From NCBI RefSeq assembly GCF_029016485.1, contig NZ_CP092106.1, forward strand, positions 2,728,001 through 2,792,000: a stretch of 64,000 nt of DNA. Reading direction: 5' to 3'. Origin of the DNA: Vibrio sp. JC009 (GTDB taxonomy: Bacteria > Pseudomonadota > Gammaproteobacteria > Enterobacterales > Vibrionaceae). This document shows, in pieces, positions 48,641 through 58,044 of the stretch. Both the position numbers and the translations under genes were made by a program. How positions within the stretch are numbered: the stretch's first letter is position 1; every line of letters starts with the position of its first letter. The notes under the pieces were generated by a model. That model was not told where the DNA came from. It saw only the letters and a program-made list of their open reading frames with translations, and made no database searches.

Positions 48641-49080
48641 AGATGCTCCCCCCAATCTGCTTCATCAACACTCACTTCCGTTCTGTCTGGCTGTCCATCA
48701 GACAATGTATCTCTAATTGCCTCATCAACTTTCATCATAACTATATTTCTGGCATCTCTGTCAATAAAGGCTTTAATCTCTTCAGTCGCGACCTTTTCAG
48801 CTATAAGCTCAGACTTTTCTTTAATACTCAAAAAAACAAATATGGCCGACAAACCTACTATAACACCAAGCAAAGCGAGGCACACGCTAACAAAGTCTAA
48901 TCTACCGAGTTGATATGCCATGGACACGCTATCACACGCCTCCACATTTTTGGAACAAAACTCTCCAACTTTACTTAAGTCGTATGCAAAATAATCACTG
49001 ATGAAAAAGTACGTTATGATCAGCAAACATACTGAAATAATGAAGAAAAAACATAACAGTGCTTTTTGATAACTTGTCAT
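48637..49080 (-). CDS. Small membrane protein coupled to the ImmA/IrrE gene
   Basis: 147 residues, not recognised. Two transmembrane helices (about 8-29, ALLCFFFIISVCLLIITYFF, and about 64-85, VSVCLALLGVIVGLSAIFVFL) enclose a loop with two Cys (EFCSKNVEACDS) that could form a disulfide outside the membrane. A charged tail with coiled-coil character (KEKSELIAEKVATEEIKAF) is predicted to be cytoplasmic. The 4-base overlap with the protease gene suggests a functional pair, perhaps sensor and protease. Confidence 0.75.
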   Translation of the reverse strand: MTSYQKALLCFFFIISVCLLIITYFFISDYFAYDLSKVGEFCSKNVEACDSVSMAYQLGRLDFVSVCLALLGVIVGLSAIFVFLSIKEKSELIAEKVATEEIKAFIDRDARNIVMMKVDEAIRDTLSDGQPDRTEVSVDEADWGEHL

Positions 49081-49180
49081 CTTTGTCCCACTATCAAAAA
49101 ATTCGCACTCTTATATCACATAAGCGAGATTAAAGCCATGCTCATTTATACAGTATGCAACCCGTCGCAACCGTATTCTG

Positions 49181-49370
49181 TTATTTATCAAGACTTATTT
49201 CATTCTCCTCACACCAGAGCTCCAAAGCTTCCCTAAGAGCTTTATCCTGATAGGCATGCCACTCTTGTATTTTTCCCAGTTCATCGATTCTGCCCCTGAG
49301 CTTTGAGAATGCACCAGGCTGAGAAAAATATGAATAAATTAGCTCGTACTCTTCCGGGATGACCTCACTA
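49181..49370 (-). pseudogene. UPF0158-type gene, 3' part cut off by IS630
   Basis: Read from the IS junction, this encodes SEVIPEEYELIYSYFSQPGA, FSKLRGRIDELGKIQEWHAY, QDKALREALELWCEENEISL and DK then stop (62 residues). It joins in frame to the 5' part at 51161-51386 when the IS and one TA copy are removed. It has no start codon or promoter of its own here. Confidence 0.88.
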
Positions 49371-49454
49371 GTACCTAAACACAGAAGTTATGATCGATTG
49401 AATTTAGTACACCAAGGTGGTGTCTCACCTCTTTGGTGCACTAAAGCTGCATAA

Positions 49455-49988
49455 TTAAATAACCGGTATCTGGGAGTCAGGCAAAGTCACCCGAATACTT
49501 CGCGGTTTACGCGGCTGTTTTTCAATAAGTCCTTTTTTCTCCAGATTTTTAATCATCTGATTAACAGTGGGAGCGGTTACTTTAAAGTAGTGCTCCATTT
49601 CGGCGTAAGCCGGGGGAAAACCACGCATCTTGGTGTATTGATGAATAAAAGCCAGATATTGACCTTGTTTCTCCGTGTACGGAATATCCGGCGGCTCCGG
49701 TAGCGATAACAATAGTTCAGCTGGAACATTAACAAAGAGACTTCGGGCAACACCGGGGGACTTAATTATCCACTTTTTCTTTTCTAGGTTTTTTATCATT
49801 TGATTCACTGTAGGGGCGGTGACTTTGAAGTAAGCCTGGATATCAGCGAAGGCTGGCGGGATCCCTCTCAATCGTGTGTATTCGAGAATATAAGTCAGAT
49901 ATTTTCGCTCTTTTTCCGTAAATGCGTAATTTTCAGGGTCAGGGATCGACACAGCAAGCCTTTTGTGATCAAGTATGGTGGTTATCAA
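49455..49988 (-). CDS. Tandem LexA-type winged-helix protein carried by the IS
   Basis: 177 residues made of two copies of one domain: about 22-90 (FTEKERKYLTYILEYTRLRG, IPPAFADI) and about 103-170 (YTEKQGQYLAFIHQYTKMRG, FPPAYAEM). Both share FKVTAPTVNQMIKNLEKK. The pattern G-PP-x-E-x-TVxxxxxxLExKGxI-PxxxRxI matches the LexA DNA-binding domain. No S24 peptidase domain follows. It is divergent from the transposase with 15 bases between start codons, so it probably sits over both promoters. Inferred role: repressor or end-binding cofactor of transposition. Confidence 0.82.
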   Translation of the reverse strand: MITTILDHKRLAVSIPDPENYAFTEKERKYLTYILEYTRLRGIPPAFADIQAYFKVTAPTVNQMIKNLEKKKWIIKSPGVARSLFVNVPAELLLSLPEPPDIPYTEKQGQYLAFIHQYTKMRGFPPAYAEMEHYFKVTAPTVNQMIKNLEKKGLIEKQPRKPRSIRVTLPDSQIPVI

Positions 49989-50003
49989 TACCGAGATTGT
50001 GCC

Positions 50004-51122
50004 ATGAATGTCAAATACGTTGTAGAGCTGAGTAATGAAGAACGAGATACGTTAATAAAACTCACGTCAAAAGGTAAGGAAAGCGCCAGAAAACTCAAAA
50101 GAGCCCAACTGTTATTACTTGCCGATGACGGCAAGCAAGACAAAGACATTGTCGAACTGCTTCATATCAGTACATCAACCATTTACCGGACCAAGAAACG
50201 ATTTGTCGAAGAGGGTTTGCCTGAAGCTTTGAATGAAGGAAGAAGAACAGGTTGCCCGCGCAAGCTCGATGCTGTCAGTGATGCATTGTTGACGGCCATT
50301 GCCTGTAGTGAGCCACCAGAAGGTTGTGGCCGGTGGACATTAAACCTAATCGCCGATGAATTTATGGCCTTGGTGGAAGGAGAATCGATATCAGTTGAGA
50401 CGATTCGAAGGCAGCTCAAGAGCAACGATTTGAAACCCTGGCAGAAAAAGATGTGGTGCGTTGGTGATATGAATGCCGAATATATTGCCCGCATGGAGCA
50501 TGTGCTTGACTTGTACAGTCGTCCAGCTATTCCCGATGAACCACTAATCAACTTTGATGAGGCGATGAAACAATTGGTGGCAGATATTAAGCCATCAACT
50601 CAGGCTAAGTCAGGGCAACCTCCGAGAGAAGACTATGAATACAAGCGAGTGGCGGTGGCTAATCTGTTCATGTTTTATGACTGTCACCGAGGGTGGAGAA
50701 AAGTCAAAGAAACAGAAAATAAAAAGGCTGAGGACTTTGCACAATGTATGAAGGAGTTGGTGGATATCCACTACCCTGAAGCTAAGAAAATTCATGTCGT
50801 GATGGACAACTTTGGCACGCATACAGAGGCTTCACTCTATAAGGCATTTGAACCAGCAGAGGCCCGGAGGCTTCTGAGCCAATTGGAATTTCACTATACC
50901 CCTAAGCATGCCAGTTGGCTGAATAAAGTGGAAATTGAAATAGGGGTCATGAACAGACAATGTCTGAATCAAAGGATCCCGACATGGGAGAAATTACGCA
51001 ATGAACTGGATGCGTGGGAAACGCGAAGGAATCAGGAAAAAGCTTCTATCAACTGGCAGTTTGACATAGAAGCAGCACGAGAAAAGTTCACCAAAGCCTA
51101 CGCCAAACTACGAAAGAAATAG
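50004..51122 (+). CDS. IS630-family transposase
   Basis: 372 residues from ATG at 50004; the frame is open upstream but overlaps the regulator gene antisense and lacks similarity. N-terminal HTH (KQDKDIVELLHISTSTIYRTKKRF), then a DDE domain with D185 (LINFDEAM), D268 (HVVMDNFGTH) and E310 (HASWLNKVEIEIG). All three acidic residues are present and the frame is intact, so it may be active. Confidence 0.92.
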   Translation: MNVKYVVELSNEERDTLIKLTSKGKESARKLKRAQLLLLADDGKQDKDIVELLHISTSTIYRTKKRFVEEGLPEALNEGRRTGCPRKLDAVSDALLTAIACSEPPEGCGRWTLNLIADEFMALVEGESISVETIRRQLKSNDLKPWQKKMWCVGDMNAEYIARMEHVLDLYSRPAIPDEPLINFDEAMKQLVADIKPSTQAKSGQPPREDYEYKRVAVANLFMFYDCHRGWRKVKETENKKAEDFAQCMKELVDIHYPEAKKIHVVMDNFGTHTEASLYKAFEPAEARRLLSQLEFHYTPKHASWLNKVEIEIGVMNRQCLNQRIPTWEKLRNELDAWETRRNQEKASINWQFDIEAAREKFTKAYAKLRKK

Positions 51123-51160
51123 CGTAGGCTCAATATGTCAGAACTTATGTGTCGGAGTAC

Positions 51161-51386
51161 TAGCAAACTTAAGCGCCACAGAGCGGCCAAGATCCAAGTC
51201 TGTTTTTGAGGGCACTTCAATATAACGATCATTTACATATAGATCTTCGGGTGGTTCTTCCTCAACACATTCTCCGGCCAGGTAAACTCGCCCCTTCTCT
51301 TTATCCACAAACGCTTCCGCAGTAATACTTGGAGGCCCTGACACAAACTCAACCGCCATTTCCAAATCACTAAGGCTAACCTTCAC
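51161..51386 (-). pseudogene. UPF0158-type gene, 5' part cut off by IS630
   Basis: 75 codons, MKVSLSDLEMAVEFVSGPPS to LGRSVALKFA, then the frame runs into the IS end and stops within 8 codons. Acidic, with DLEMA and a GRVYLAGE segment as in UPF0158 proteins. The AGGAGAATTATTG stretch gives a good ribosome binding site. With the 3' part the intact protein would be 137 residues; function unknown. Confidence 0.82.
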
Positions 51387-51487
51387 AATAATTCTCCTCT
51401 ATTCAAATAAGCTAGATCATCATTAGGCAACAGGCCTGGAAATATGCTAGCTACGATTTATATTTCTTAGCTCGAAATCAATGTAAC

Positions 51488-51508
51488 TAATACCAATACC
51501 AGTAATTA
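51488..51508. repeat. 21-bp fragment of the 172-bp palindrome end
   Basis: The 21 bases from TAATACCAATACCAG onward are identical to 47514-47534. No second arm is found nearby, so it is a solo end, located just before the carB terminator. Confidence 0.6.
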
Positions 51509-51513
51509 AGATC

Positions 51514-51545
51514 AAAAAAGGGAGAAGACCTACGCCTTCTCCCTT
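51514..51545 (-). terminator. Terminator after carB
   Basis: On the minus strand AAGGGAGAAG / CTTCTCCCTT, a 10-bp stem followed by T-run. Confidence 0.92.
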
Positions 51546-51575
51546 CCAGTTTTATTTCAGCAAATCGTAATACGA

Positions 51576-54500
51576 TTACGACTGAGCTTTCACCTTAGCA
51601 TGCAACTCCTGAACAGAAGTTACTGAGCTGCGTGCGTCAGCAGTGTGGCCCATACAGGTTGCGAACGCTGCGTTTAGCGTTGTTGTATAGTTCACTTTTT
51701 CTGCCAGTGCGCCACGGCGAAGGACTTTTGAGTCTTCAATTGCCTGACGGCCAGCTGCTGTGTTGATGATGTAGGTGTACTCATTGTTCTTGATACGGTC
51801 AAGAATATGAGGACGACCTTCGTGTACCTTGTTTACAAGACGAGGGTTAATGCCCGCTTCACCAAGTACAACGGCAGTGCCGTGCGTTGCATCCAACTGG
51901 TAACCCAGTTTAACCAGCTTAGAAGCCAGATCCACAACACGCTGTTTGTCATCGCTGCGAACAGAAATCAGAGCACGGCCACCTTCTGGGTAAACATTGC
52001 CACAACCCAGCTCTGCTTTCGCGTAAGCTTCAGCAAACGATGCACCAACACCCATAACCTCACCGGTTGAGCGCATTTCAGGGCCAAGCAATGGGTCAAC
52101 GCCAGGGAACTTGTTAAACGGCAGAACCACTTCCTTAACAGAGTAATAAGGAGGGATAATCTCTTTAGTGAAGTTCTGAGACTCAAGAGACTGACCAGCC
52201 ATAACACGCGCAGCGATCTTGGCCAGAGGAGCACCTGTTGCTTTAGAAACAAATGGCACGGTACGCGCAGCACGAGGGTTAACCTCAATCAGGTAAACTT
52301 CGTTATCTTTAACCGCAAACTGCGTATTCATCAGGCCGCGCACACCCAGCTCAAATGCCAGCTTCTCAACCTGCTCACGCATCACATCCTGGATCTCTTT
52401 GCTTAGCGTGTAAGCCGGTAGCGAACATGCAGAGTCACCTGAGTGAACACCCGCCTGCTCAATGTGCTCCATGATACCGCCGATAACTACGCGCTCACCG
52501 TCACAGATAGCATCGATATCCACTTCCGTTGCGTTATCAAGGAAACGGTCCAGAAGAACCGGAGATTCGTTTGATACGCTAACTGCTTCGTTAAAGTAGC
52601 GACGCAGGTCAGACTCATCGTATACGATTTCCATCGCTCGACCACCCAGAACGTAAGAAGGACGTACCACCAGCGGGAAGCCAATCTCTTTAGATTTCTC
52701 TACTGCCTGCTCAAGTGCCGTTACTGTTGCGTTAGCCGGCTGAAGAAGGCCAAGACGCTCAACAGCAGCCTGGAAGCGTTCACGGTCTTCCGCACGGTCG
52801 ATAGCATCCGGGCTTGTACCGATAATCGGCACGCCAGCTGCTTCAAGGGCGCGAGCCAGTTTCAGCGGAGTCTGGCCACCGTACTGAACGATAACGCCTT
52901 TTGGCTTTTCAACGCGTACAATCGAAAGTACATCTTCAAGCGTTACCGGCTCGAAGTACAGACGGTCTGAAGTATCGTAGTCAGTAGATACGGTTTCAGG
53001 GTTACAGTTAACCATAATGGTTTCGTAACCGTCTTCACGCAGCGCAAGTGATGCGTGTACACAGCAGTAGTCAAATTCGATACCCTGACCGATACGGTTT
53101 GGACCACCGCCCAGAACCATGATCTTGTCTTTGTCTGTCGGGTTCGCTTCACACTCTTCATCATAAGATGAGTACATGTAAGCCGTATCAGAAGAGAACT
53201 CAGCCGCACAGGTATCTACTCGCTTGTAAACCGGATAGATTTCAAACTGGTCACGCAGACGGCGAATTTCGCTCTCTGCAACACCCAGAAGGTCAGACAG
53301 ACGCGCATCAGAGAAGCCTTTACGCTTCAGCTTGCGAAGTACATCTTTATTCAGACCGGCAAAACCGCCAGCTTTTACTTCTTCTTCCAGCTTAATCAAC
53401 TCTTCAATCTGAACCAGGAACCAGCGGTCAATCTGAGTCAGGTTAAATACGCCATCTACAGACATACCAGCACGGAATGCATCTGCGATATACCAGATAC
53501 GCTCAGCACCAGCATCTTTTAGCTCATGGCGAATCTTAGTCAGTGCATCCGGCGCATCAAGGTCAACCATAGGGTCGAAGCCGTTAGCACCAACCTCAAG
53601 ACCACGAAGAGCTTTGTGCAGAGATTCCTGCTGGTTACGGCCGATAGCCATAACCTCACCCACTGACTTCATCTGAGTTGTCAGACGGTCATTAGCGCCA
53701 GCGAATTTCTCGAAGTTAAAGCGAGGGATCTTAGTTACTACGTAGTCGATAGTAGGTTCAAATGATGCCGGCGTTGCACCACCTGTGATGTCGTTCATCA
53801 GCTCATCAAGTGTGAAACCAACAGCCAGTTTTGCTGCAATTTTTGCAATCGGGAAGCCAGTCGCTTTAGATGCAAGAGCAGAAGAGCGCGATACACGCGG
53901 GTTCATCTCGATGATAACCATACGGCCATCTTTCGGGTTGATACCAAACTGTACGTTTGAACCACCTGTTTCTACACCGATTTCACGCAGTACCGCCAGA
54001 GAAGCGTTACGCATCAGCTGGTACTCTTTATCAGTCAGAGTCTGAGCCGGAGCTACCGTGATTGAGTCACCGGTGTGGATACCCATTGGGTCAAAGTTTT
54101 CGATGGAACATACGATGATACAGTTGTCCGCTTTGTCGCGAACCACTTCCATCTCGTACTCTTTCCAGCCGATAAGAGATTCATCGATAAGAAGTTCGTT
54201 AGTCGGAGAAAGATCCAGACCACGGCGACAGATCTCTTCGAACTCTTCTTTGTTATAAGCGATACCGCCACCGGTACCACCCATAGTAAATGAAGGACGG
54301 ATAATACATGGGAAGCCGACCATATCCAGCACTTTATAAGCTTCTTCCATGCTTTTCGCTGTATCTGCGCGCGGACACTCAAGGCCGATAGACTTCATTG
54401 CCTTGTCAAAACGGGAGCGATCTTCTGCCTTATCGATGGCATCTGCTGTCGCACCAATCATTTCAACGCCGAATTCTTCCAGTACACCTTCACGCTCAAG

Positions 54501-54803
54501 ATCAAGCGCACAGTTCAGTGCAGTCTGACCACCCATTGTTGGCAAAACTGCGTCCGGACGCTCTTTTTCGATGATCTTACGTACCACTTCCCAGTTGATC
54601 GGCTCAATATAAGTCGCATCGGCCATTTCCGGGTCAGTCATAATGGTCGCTGGGTTTGAGTTTACAAGAATAACTCGGTAACCCTCTTCGCGAAGCGCTT
54701 TACACGCCTGCGCACCAGAGTAGTCAAACTCACATGCCTGACCGATTACAATCGGGCCAGCACCCAGAATCAGAATACTTTTAATGTCATTACGTTTTGG
54801 CAT
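51576..54803 (-). CDS. carB: Carbamoyl-phosphate synthase large subunit
   Basis: 1075 residues with two ATP-grasp halves: [20 protein letters not shown] and the second half starting [23 protein letters not shown]-terminal MGS-like allosteric domain ([20 protein letters not shown]) follows. It makes carbamoyl phosphate for arginine and pyrimidine synthesis from ammonia delivered by CarA. It lies 15 bases after carA. Confidence 0.98.
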   Translation of the reverse strand: MPKRNDIKSILILGAGPIVIGQACEFDYSGAQACKALREEGYRVILVNSNPATIMTDPEMADATYIEPINWEVVRKIIEKERPDAVLPTMGGQTALNCALDLEREGVLEEFGVEMIGATADAIDKAEDRSRFDKAMKSIGLECPRADTAKSMEEAYKVLDMVGFPCIIRPSFTMGGTGGGIAYNKEEFEEICRRGLDLSPTNELLIDESLIGWKEYEMEVVRDKADNCIIVCSIENFDPMGIHTGDSITVAPAQTLTDKEYQLMRNASLAVLREIGVETGGSNVQFGINPKDGRMVIIEMNPRVSRSSALASKATGFPIAKIAAKLAVGFTLDELMNDITGGATPASFEPTIDYVVTKIPRFNFEKFAGANDRLTTQMKSVGEVMAIGRNQQESLHKALRGLEVGANGFDPMVDLDAPDALTKIRHELKDAGAERIWYIADAFRAGMSVDGVFNLTQIDRWFLVQIEELIKLEEEVKAGGFAGLNKDVLRKLKRKGFSDARLSDLLGVAESEIRRLRDQFEIYPVYKRVDTCAAEFSSDTAYMYSSYDEECEANPTDKDKIMVLGGGPNRIGQGIEFDYCCVHASLALREDGYETIMVNCNPETVSTDYDTSDRLYFEPVTLEDVLSIVRVEKPKGVIVQYGGQTPLKLARALEAAGVPIIGTSPDAIDRAEDRERFQAAVERLGLLQPANATVTALEQAVEKSKEIGFPLVVRPSYVLGGRAMEIVYDESDLRRYFNEAVSVSNESPVLLDRFLDNATEVDIDAICDGERVVIGGIMEHIEQAGVHSGDSACSLPAYTLSKEIQDVMREQVEKLAFELGVRGLMNTQFAVKDNEVYLIEVNPRAARTVPFVSKATGAPLAKIAARVMAGQSLESQNFTKEIIPPYYSVKEVVLPFNKFPGVDPLLGPEMRSTGEVMGVGASFAEAYAKAELGCGNVYPEGGRALISVRSDDKQRVVDLASKLVKLGYQLDATHGTAVVLGEAGINPRLVNKVHEGRPHILDRIKNNEYTYIINTAAGRQAIEDSKVLRRGALAEKVNYTTTLNAAFATCMGHTADARSSVTSVQELHAKVKAQS

Positions 54804-54818
54804 TCTCTACTACCCCAA

Positions 54819-55958
54819 TTAAGCTTTGTGCTGTTGAATCAATTCAATAAAGTGGTCAAATAGTGGTGCTGCATCGTGCGGACCAGGGCTTGCTTCAGGG
54901 TGCCCCTGGAAGCTGAATGCAGGCTTATCTGTACGGTGAATACCCTGCAAAGAGCCGTCGAACAGCGATTTGTGTGTCGCTTTCAGGTTCTCTGGCAAAG
55001 TTTCTTCGTCTGCTGCGAAACCGTGGTTCTGAGAAGTAATCATTACTACGTCACGATCCAGGTCTTTAACCGGGTGGTTAGCACCGTGGTGACCAAACTT
55101 CATTTTCACAGTCTGCGCACCAGAAGCCAGTGCCAGAATCTGGTGACCAAGGCAGATACCGAAAATCGGCAGGCCTTTATCAAGGAATACTTTTGTCGCT
55201 TCAATCGCGTATGTACATGGTTCCGGGTCACCCGGGCCGTTTGAAAGGAAAACACCATCCGGGTTCATCGCCAGTACTTCTTCTGCCGGAGTCTGAGCAG
55301 GAACAACCGTCAGACGGCAGCCTCTGTCCACCAGCATGCGCAGGATATTGCGCTTAGCACCGAAATCGTAAGCCACTACATGGAATGGCAGTTCACTGTC
55401 ATCTTTCGCTTCAGGCAGACCACCTTCCAGCGTCCATGACCCCTGCTTCCAGGGATAAGCTTCTTTCGTTGTTACTTCTTTCGCTAAGTCCATACCCTTA
55501 AGGCCCGGGAACTCTTTTGCTTTCGCCAGAGCCAGCGCTTCATCAATGTTGCTTCCTGCAACGATACAACCATTCTGAGCACCTTTTTCGCGCAGAATAC
55601 GCGTCAGCTTACGGGTATCAATATCCGCGATGCCGACAATGTTCTGCGACTTAAGGTAATCAGAAAGAGACTGTTCATTACGGAAGTTAGAAGCGATAAG
55701 AGGAAGATCGCGAATCACAAGGCCTTGTGCATGAATAGAAGAAGATTCTTCATCTTCGGAATTGGTTCCGGTATTGCCTATGTGAGGATAAGTAAGGGTA
55801 ACAATCTGTTGTGAATAGGAAGGATCAGTGAGGATTTCTTGGTACCCCGTCATCGAGGTGTTAAAAACGACTTCACCAACGGCGCTGCCGTCCGCACCAA
55901 TGGACACTCCGTTGAATACTGTCCCGTCTTCCAGGACAAGCAATGCTGACTTACTCAA
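54819..55958 (-). CDS. carA: Carbamoyl-phosphate synthase small subunit (TTG start)
   Basis: 379 residues. The start is TTG (55956-55958), preceded by GGAGG; E. coli carA also uses UUG. N-terminal CPSase domain ([20 protein letters not shown]) and class I glutaminase with nucleophile Cys in [14 protein letters not shown] and His-Glu in [13 protein letters not shown]. Upstream sites suggest control by arginine and purines. Confidence 0.97.
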   Translation of the reverse strand: MSKSALLVLEDGTVFNGVSIGADGSAVGEVVFNTSMTGYQEILTDPSYSQQIVTLTYPHIGNTGTNSEDEESSSIHAQGLVIRDLPLIASNFRNEQSLSDYLKSQNIVGIADIDTRKLTRILREKGAQNGCIVAGSNIDEALALAKAKEFPGLKGMDLAKEVTTKEAYPWKQGSWTLEGGLPEAKDDSELPFHVVAYDFGAKRNILRMLVDRGCRLTVVPAQTPAEEVLAMNPDGVFLSNGPGDPEPCTYAIEATKVFLDKGLPIFGICLGHQILALASGAQTVKMKFGHHGANHPVKDLDRDVVMITSQNHGFAADEETLPENLKATHKSLFDGSLQGIHRTDKPAFSFQGHPEASPGPHDAAPLFDHFIELIQQHKA

Positions 55959-55968
55959 GACAACCTCC

Positions 55969-56003
55969 AGAATAAAAATGCATAAAATGTGTATTTTTTT
56001 GCA
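55969..56003 (-). promoter_or_regulatory. Two tandem ARG-box-like sites upstream of carA
   Basis: On the minus strand TGCAAAAAAATACA (55990-56003) and TGCATTTTTATTCT (55969-55982) each resemble half-conserved ARG boxes (TGAAT-ATTCA type). Their 21-bp spacing equals two helical turns, as in ArgR operators. They lie close to the carA ribosome binding site. Confidence 0.45.
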
Positions 56004-56258
56004 ATTCTACCTTCCTTTCTATCAGAAAGAAATGGCTAAGTAGAATTTAGACAAATTGGCGGTATTCTAGGGACGAGTGTGATTTGTGTCAATATAACTA
56101 GCCAATAAAATTAATATTTATATCGACATTAAGCAACTTTTTCACTCTAACAGCTAAAAACAACAAGAAACCTCATCTAAAAACACCACTTTCATCAAAT
56201 AACTTGTAGAGCACATCAATTGGCGTTCACTTATTAATCAGCGAAACTTTAGCCAAGC

Positions 56259-56274
56259 ACGCAAACGTTAACTA
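56259..56274 (-). promoter_or_regulatory. PurR-box-like site in the carA-dapB gap
   Basis: ACGCAAACGTTAACTA fits the PurR consensus (A-GCAA-CG-TT-C-T) at all but two positions. carAB in enterobacteria has a PurR-controlled upstream promoter, which fits a site about 300 bp from carA. The rest of the 513-bp gap is AT-rich without a clear gene. Confidence 0.5.
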
Positions 56275-56405
56275 CTATACAAAAACAATACTTTTATCGA
56301 AATCCAGCCCAAAAACCACCGAAACAGCACAAAAACTCAAGACAAACCAATAAAAACAGGCTGAATCATGCCAGATAATTAATAGGAAGATAGGAGGGAA
56401 TACGG

Positions 56406-56431
56406 TATGCGTCAAGAATTCTTGACGCATA
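56406..56431. repeat. 26-bp perfect palindrome after dapB
   Basis: The half-site TATGCGTCAAGAA is followed directly by its exact reverse complement, with no spacer. It lies 41 bases past the dapB stop. No T-run follows on either strand, so it is not a standard terminator; it could be an operator or a cruciform. Confidence 0.7.
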
Positions 56432-56471
56432 AATATGTAAAAACGGGAAATTATTTTAAAAGAAGGGAAAA

Positions 56472-57302
<831 letters not shown>

Positions 57303-57304
57303 TT

Positions 57305-57363
57305 AGGGGAAGTTCATTCCCCTAACTTAATAAAAAAGGTGAGACGCGTAAACATCTCACCTT
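57305..57363 (-). terminator. Terminator after mutT and adjacent hairpin in the dapB leader
   Basis: On the minus strand AAGGTGAGA / TCTCACCTT followed by T-run (57332-57363) ends mutT. Next to it AGGGGAA-GTTCA-TTCCCCT (57305-57323) forms a second perfect 7-bp hairpin shortly before the dapB start. Confidence 0.82.
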
Positions 57364-57388
57364 AGTTTTAATCATATTATCTGAAGAA

Positions 57389-57787
57389 TTAACCAAATTC
57401 TTTTATCACACGCTCCAGAACCGGGATATTCGCTTCCGGAAAATCGTATTCTCTTATCTGAGGTATCTCCACCCACTCACCTCTCTGGCCTTCTTTGCCG
57501 TAAGGTTTGTTATCAAACTCAGAGACGATAAAAAAATCGAACTTAAGTGATTTTTCCGGGTAGTCATGAGTCAGCTTTTCAAAGTGCTCAAACCCGGTCA
57601 CTTCAATGCCCACTTCTTCAAACAGTTCCCTGACGATGGCATCTTCTGCAGTTTCACCAAGCTCCACCTTACCGCCCGGAAACTCCCAAAGGCCACCTTT
57701 ATGGGCTTTATCCGGCCGCTTGGTAATAAAAACCTTATCCTGCTGCGGATTTAAGATTACTGCTGCTGCGATATGAAGGCGTTTCAT
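57389..57787 (-). CDS. mutT: 8-oxo-dGTP diphosphatase MutT
   Basis: 132 residues. The Nudix box GGKVELGETAEDAIVRELFEEVG fits GX5EX7REUXEEXGU. It removes 8-oxo-dGTP, preventing A:T to C:G transversions. Downstream of secA, the common gamma-proteobacterial order, but separated by a terminator and a palindromic repeat. Confidence 0.94.
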   Translation of the reverse strand: MKRLHIAAAVILNPQQDKVFITKRPDKAHKGGLWEFPGGKVELGETAEDAIVRELFEEVGIEVTGFEHFEKLTHDYPEKSLKFDFFIVSEFDNKPYGKEGQRGEWVEIPQIREYDFPEANIPVLERVIKEFG

Positions 57788-57848
57788 TTCTATATCTCTT
57801 TATTCTACGATGCTCAGGTTCTCTATATGGTTGCGCCGGAGCCTAACT

Positions 57849-57958
57849 AGCCAGTTAAGTGTACTTGATGGAGCAAATATACTTGTCCAAGGATGGACAA
57901 GTTTAAGCGCACATGGATGTCTTGAGCGTTTTGCGGAATCAAGTGCGCTTAGCTGGCT
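57849..57958. repeat. Nested palindromic element between secA and mutT
   Basis: Outer arms of 21 nt (57849-57869 and 57938-57958; AGCCAGTTAAGTG... / ...GCGCTTAGCTGGCT) differ at three places, all of which keep G.U pairing on one strand. Inside is a perfect ACTTGTCC-AAGGAT-GGACAAGT hairpin (57881-57902) and a weaker one around CATGGATG. A dispersed repeat, possibly folded in RNA. Confidence 0.7.
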
Positions 57959-57983
57959 CACCAGAGGACTATCAAGTTCTCAC

Positions 57984-58018
57984 AAAAAAGCCCATTAGCA
58001 ATCAATACTAACAGGCTT
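57984..58018 (-). terminator. Terminator after secA
   Basis: On the minus strand AAGCCTGTTAG / CTAATGGGCTT with two wobble pairs, followed by T-run, 27 bases after the secA stop. Confidence 0.78.
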
Positions 58019-58044
58019 CTATTAAGTTTGAACGGTATAAGTAA

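Larger units (their letters stand above)
49371..51160. mobile_element. IS630-family insertion sequence with passenger regulator (1790 bp)
   Basis: The ends are imperfect inverted repeats: left GTACCTAAACACAGAAGTT, right (reverse complement) GTACTCCGACACATAAGTT. Both sides carry TA (49369-49370 and 51161-51162) within a CTAG target, the known IS630 preference. It contains an IS630 transposase gene and, divergent from it, a double winged-helix regulator gene. The 84 bp from the left end to the regulator stop holds no gene. Confidence 0.88.

Noticed and set aside
49800..50003. Longer transposase start
   Set aside because: It runs antisense through the double winged-helix gene and has no transposase similarity.
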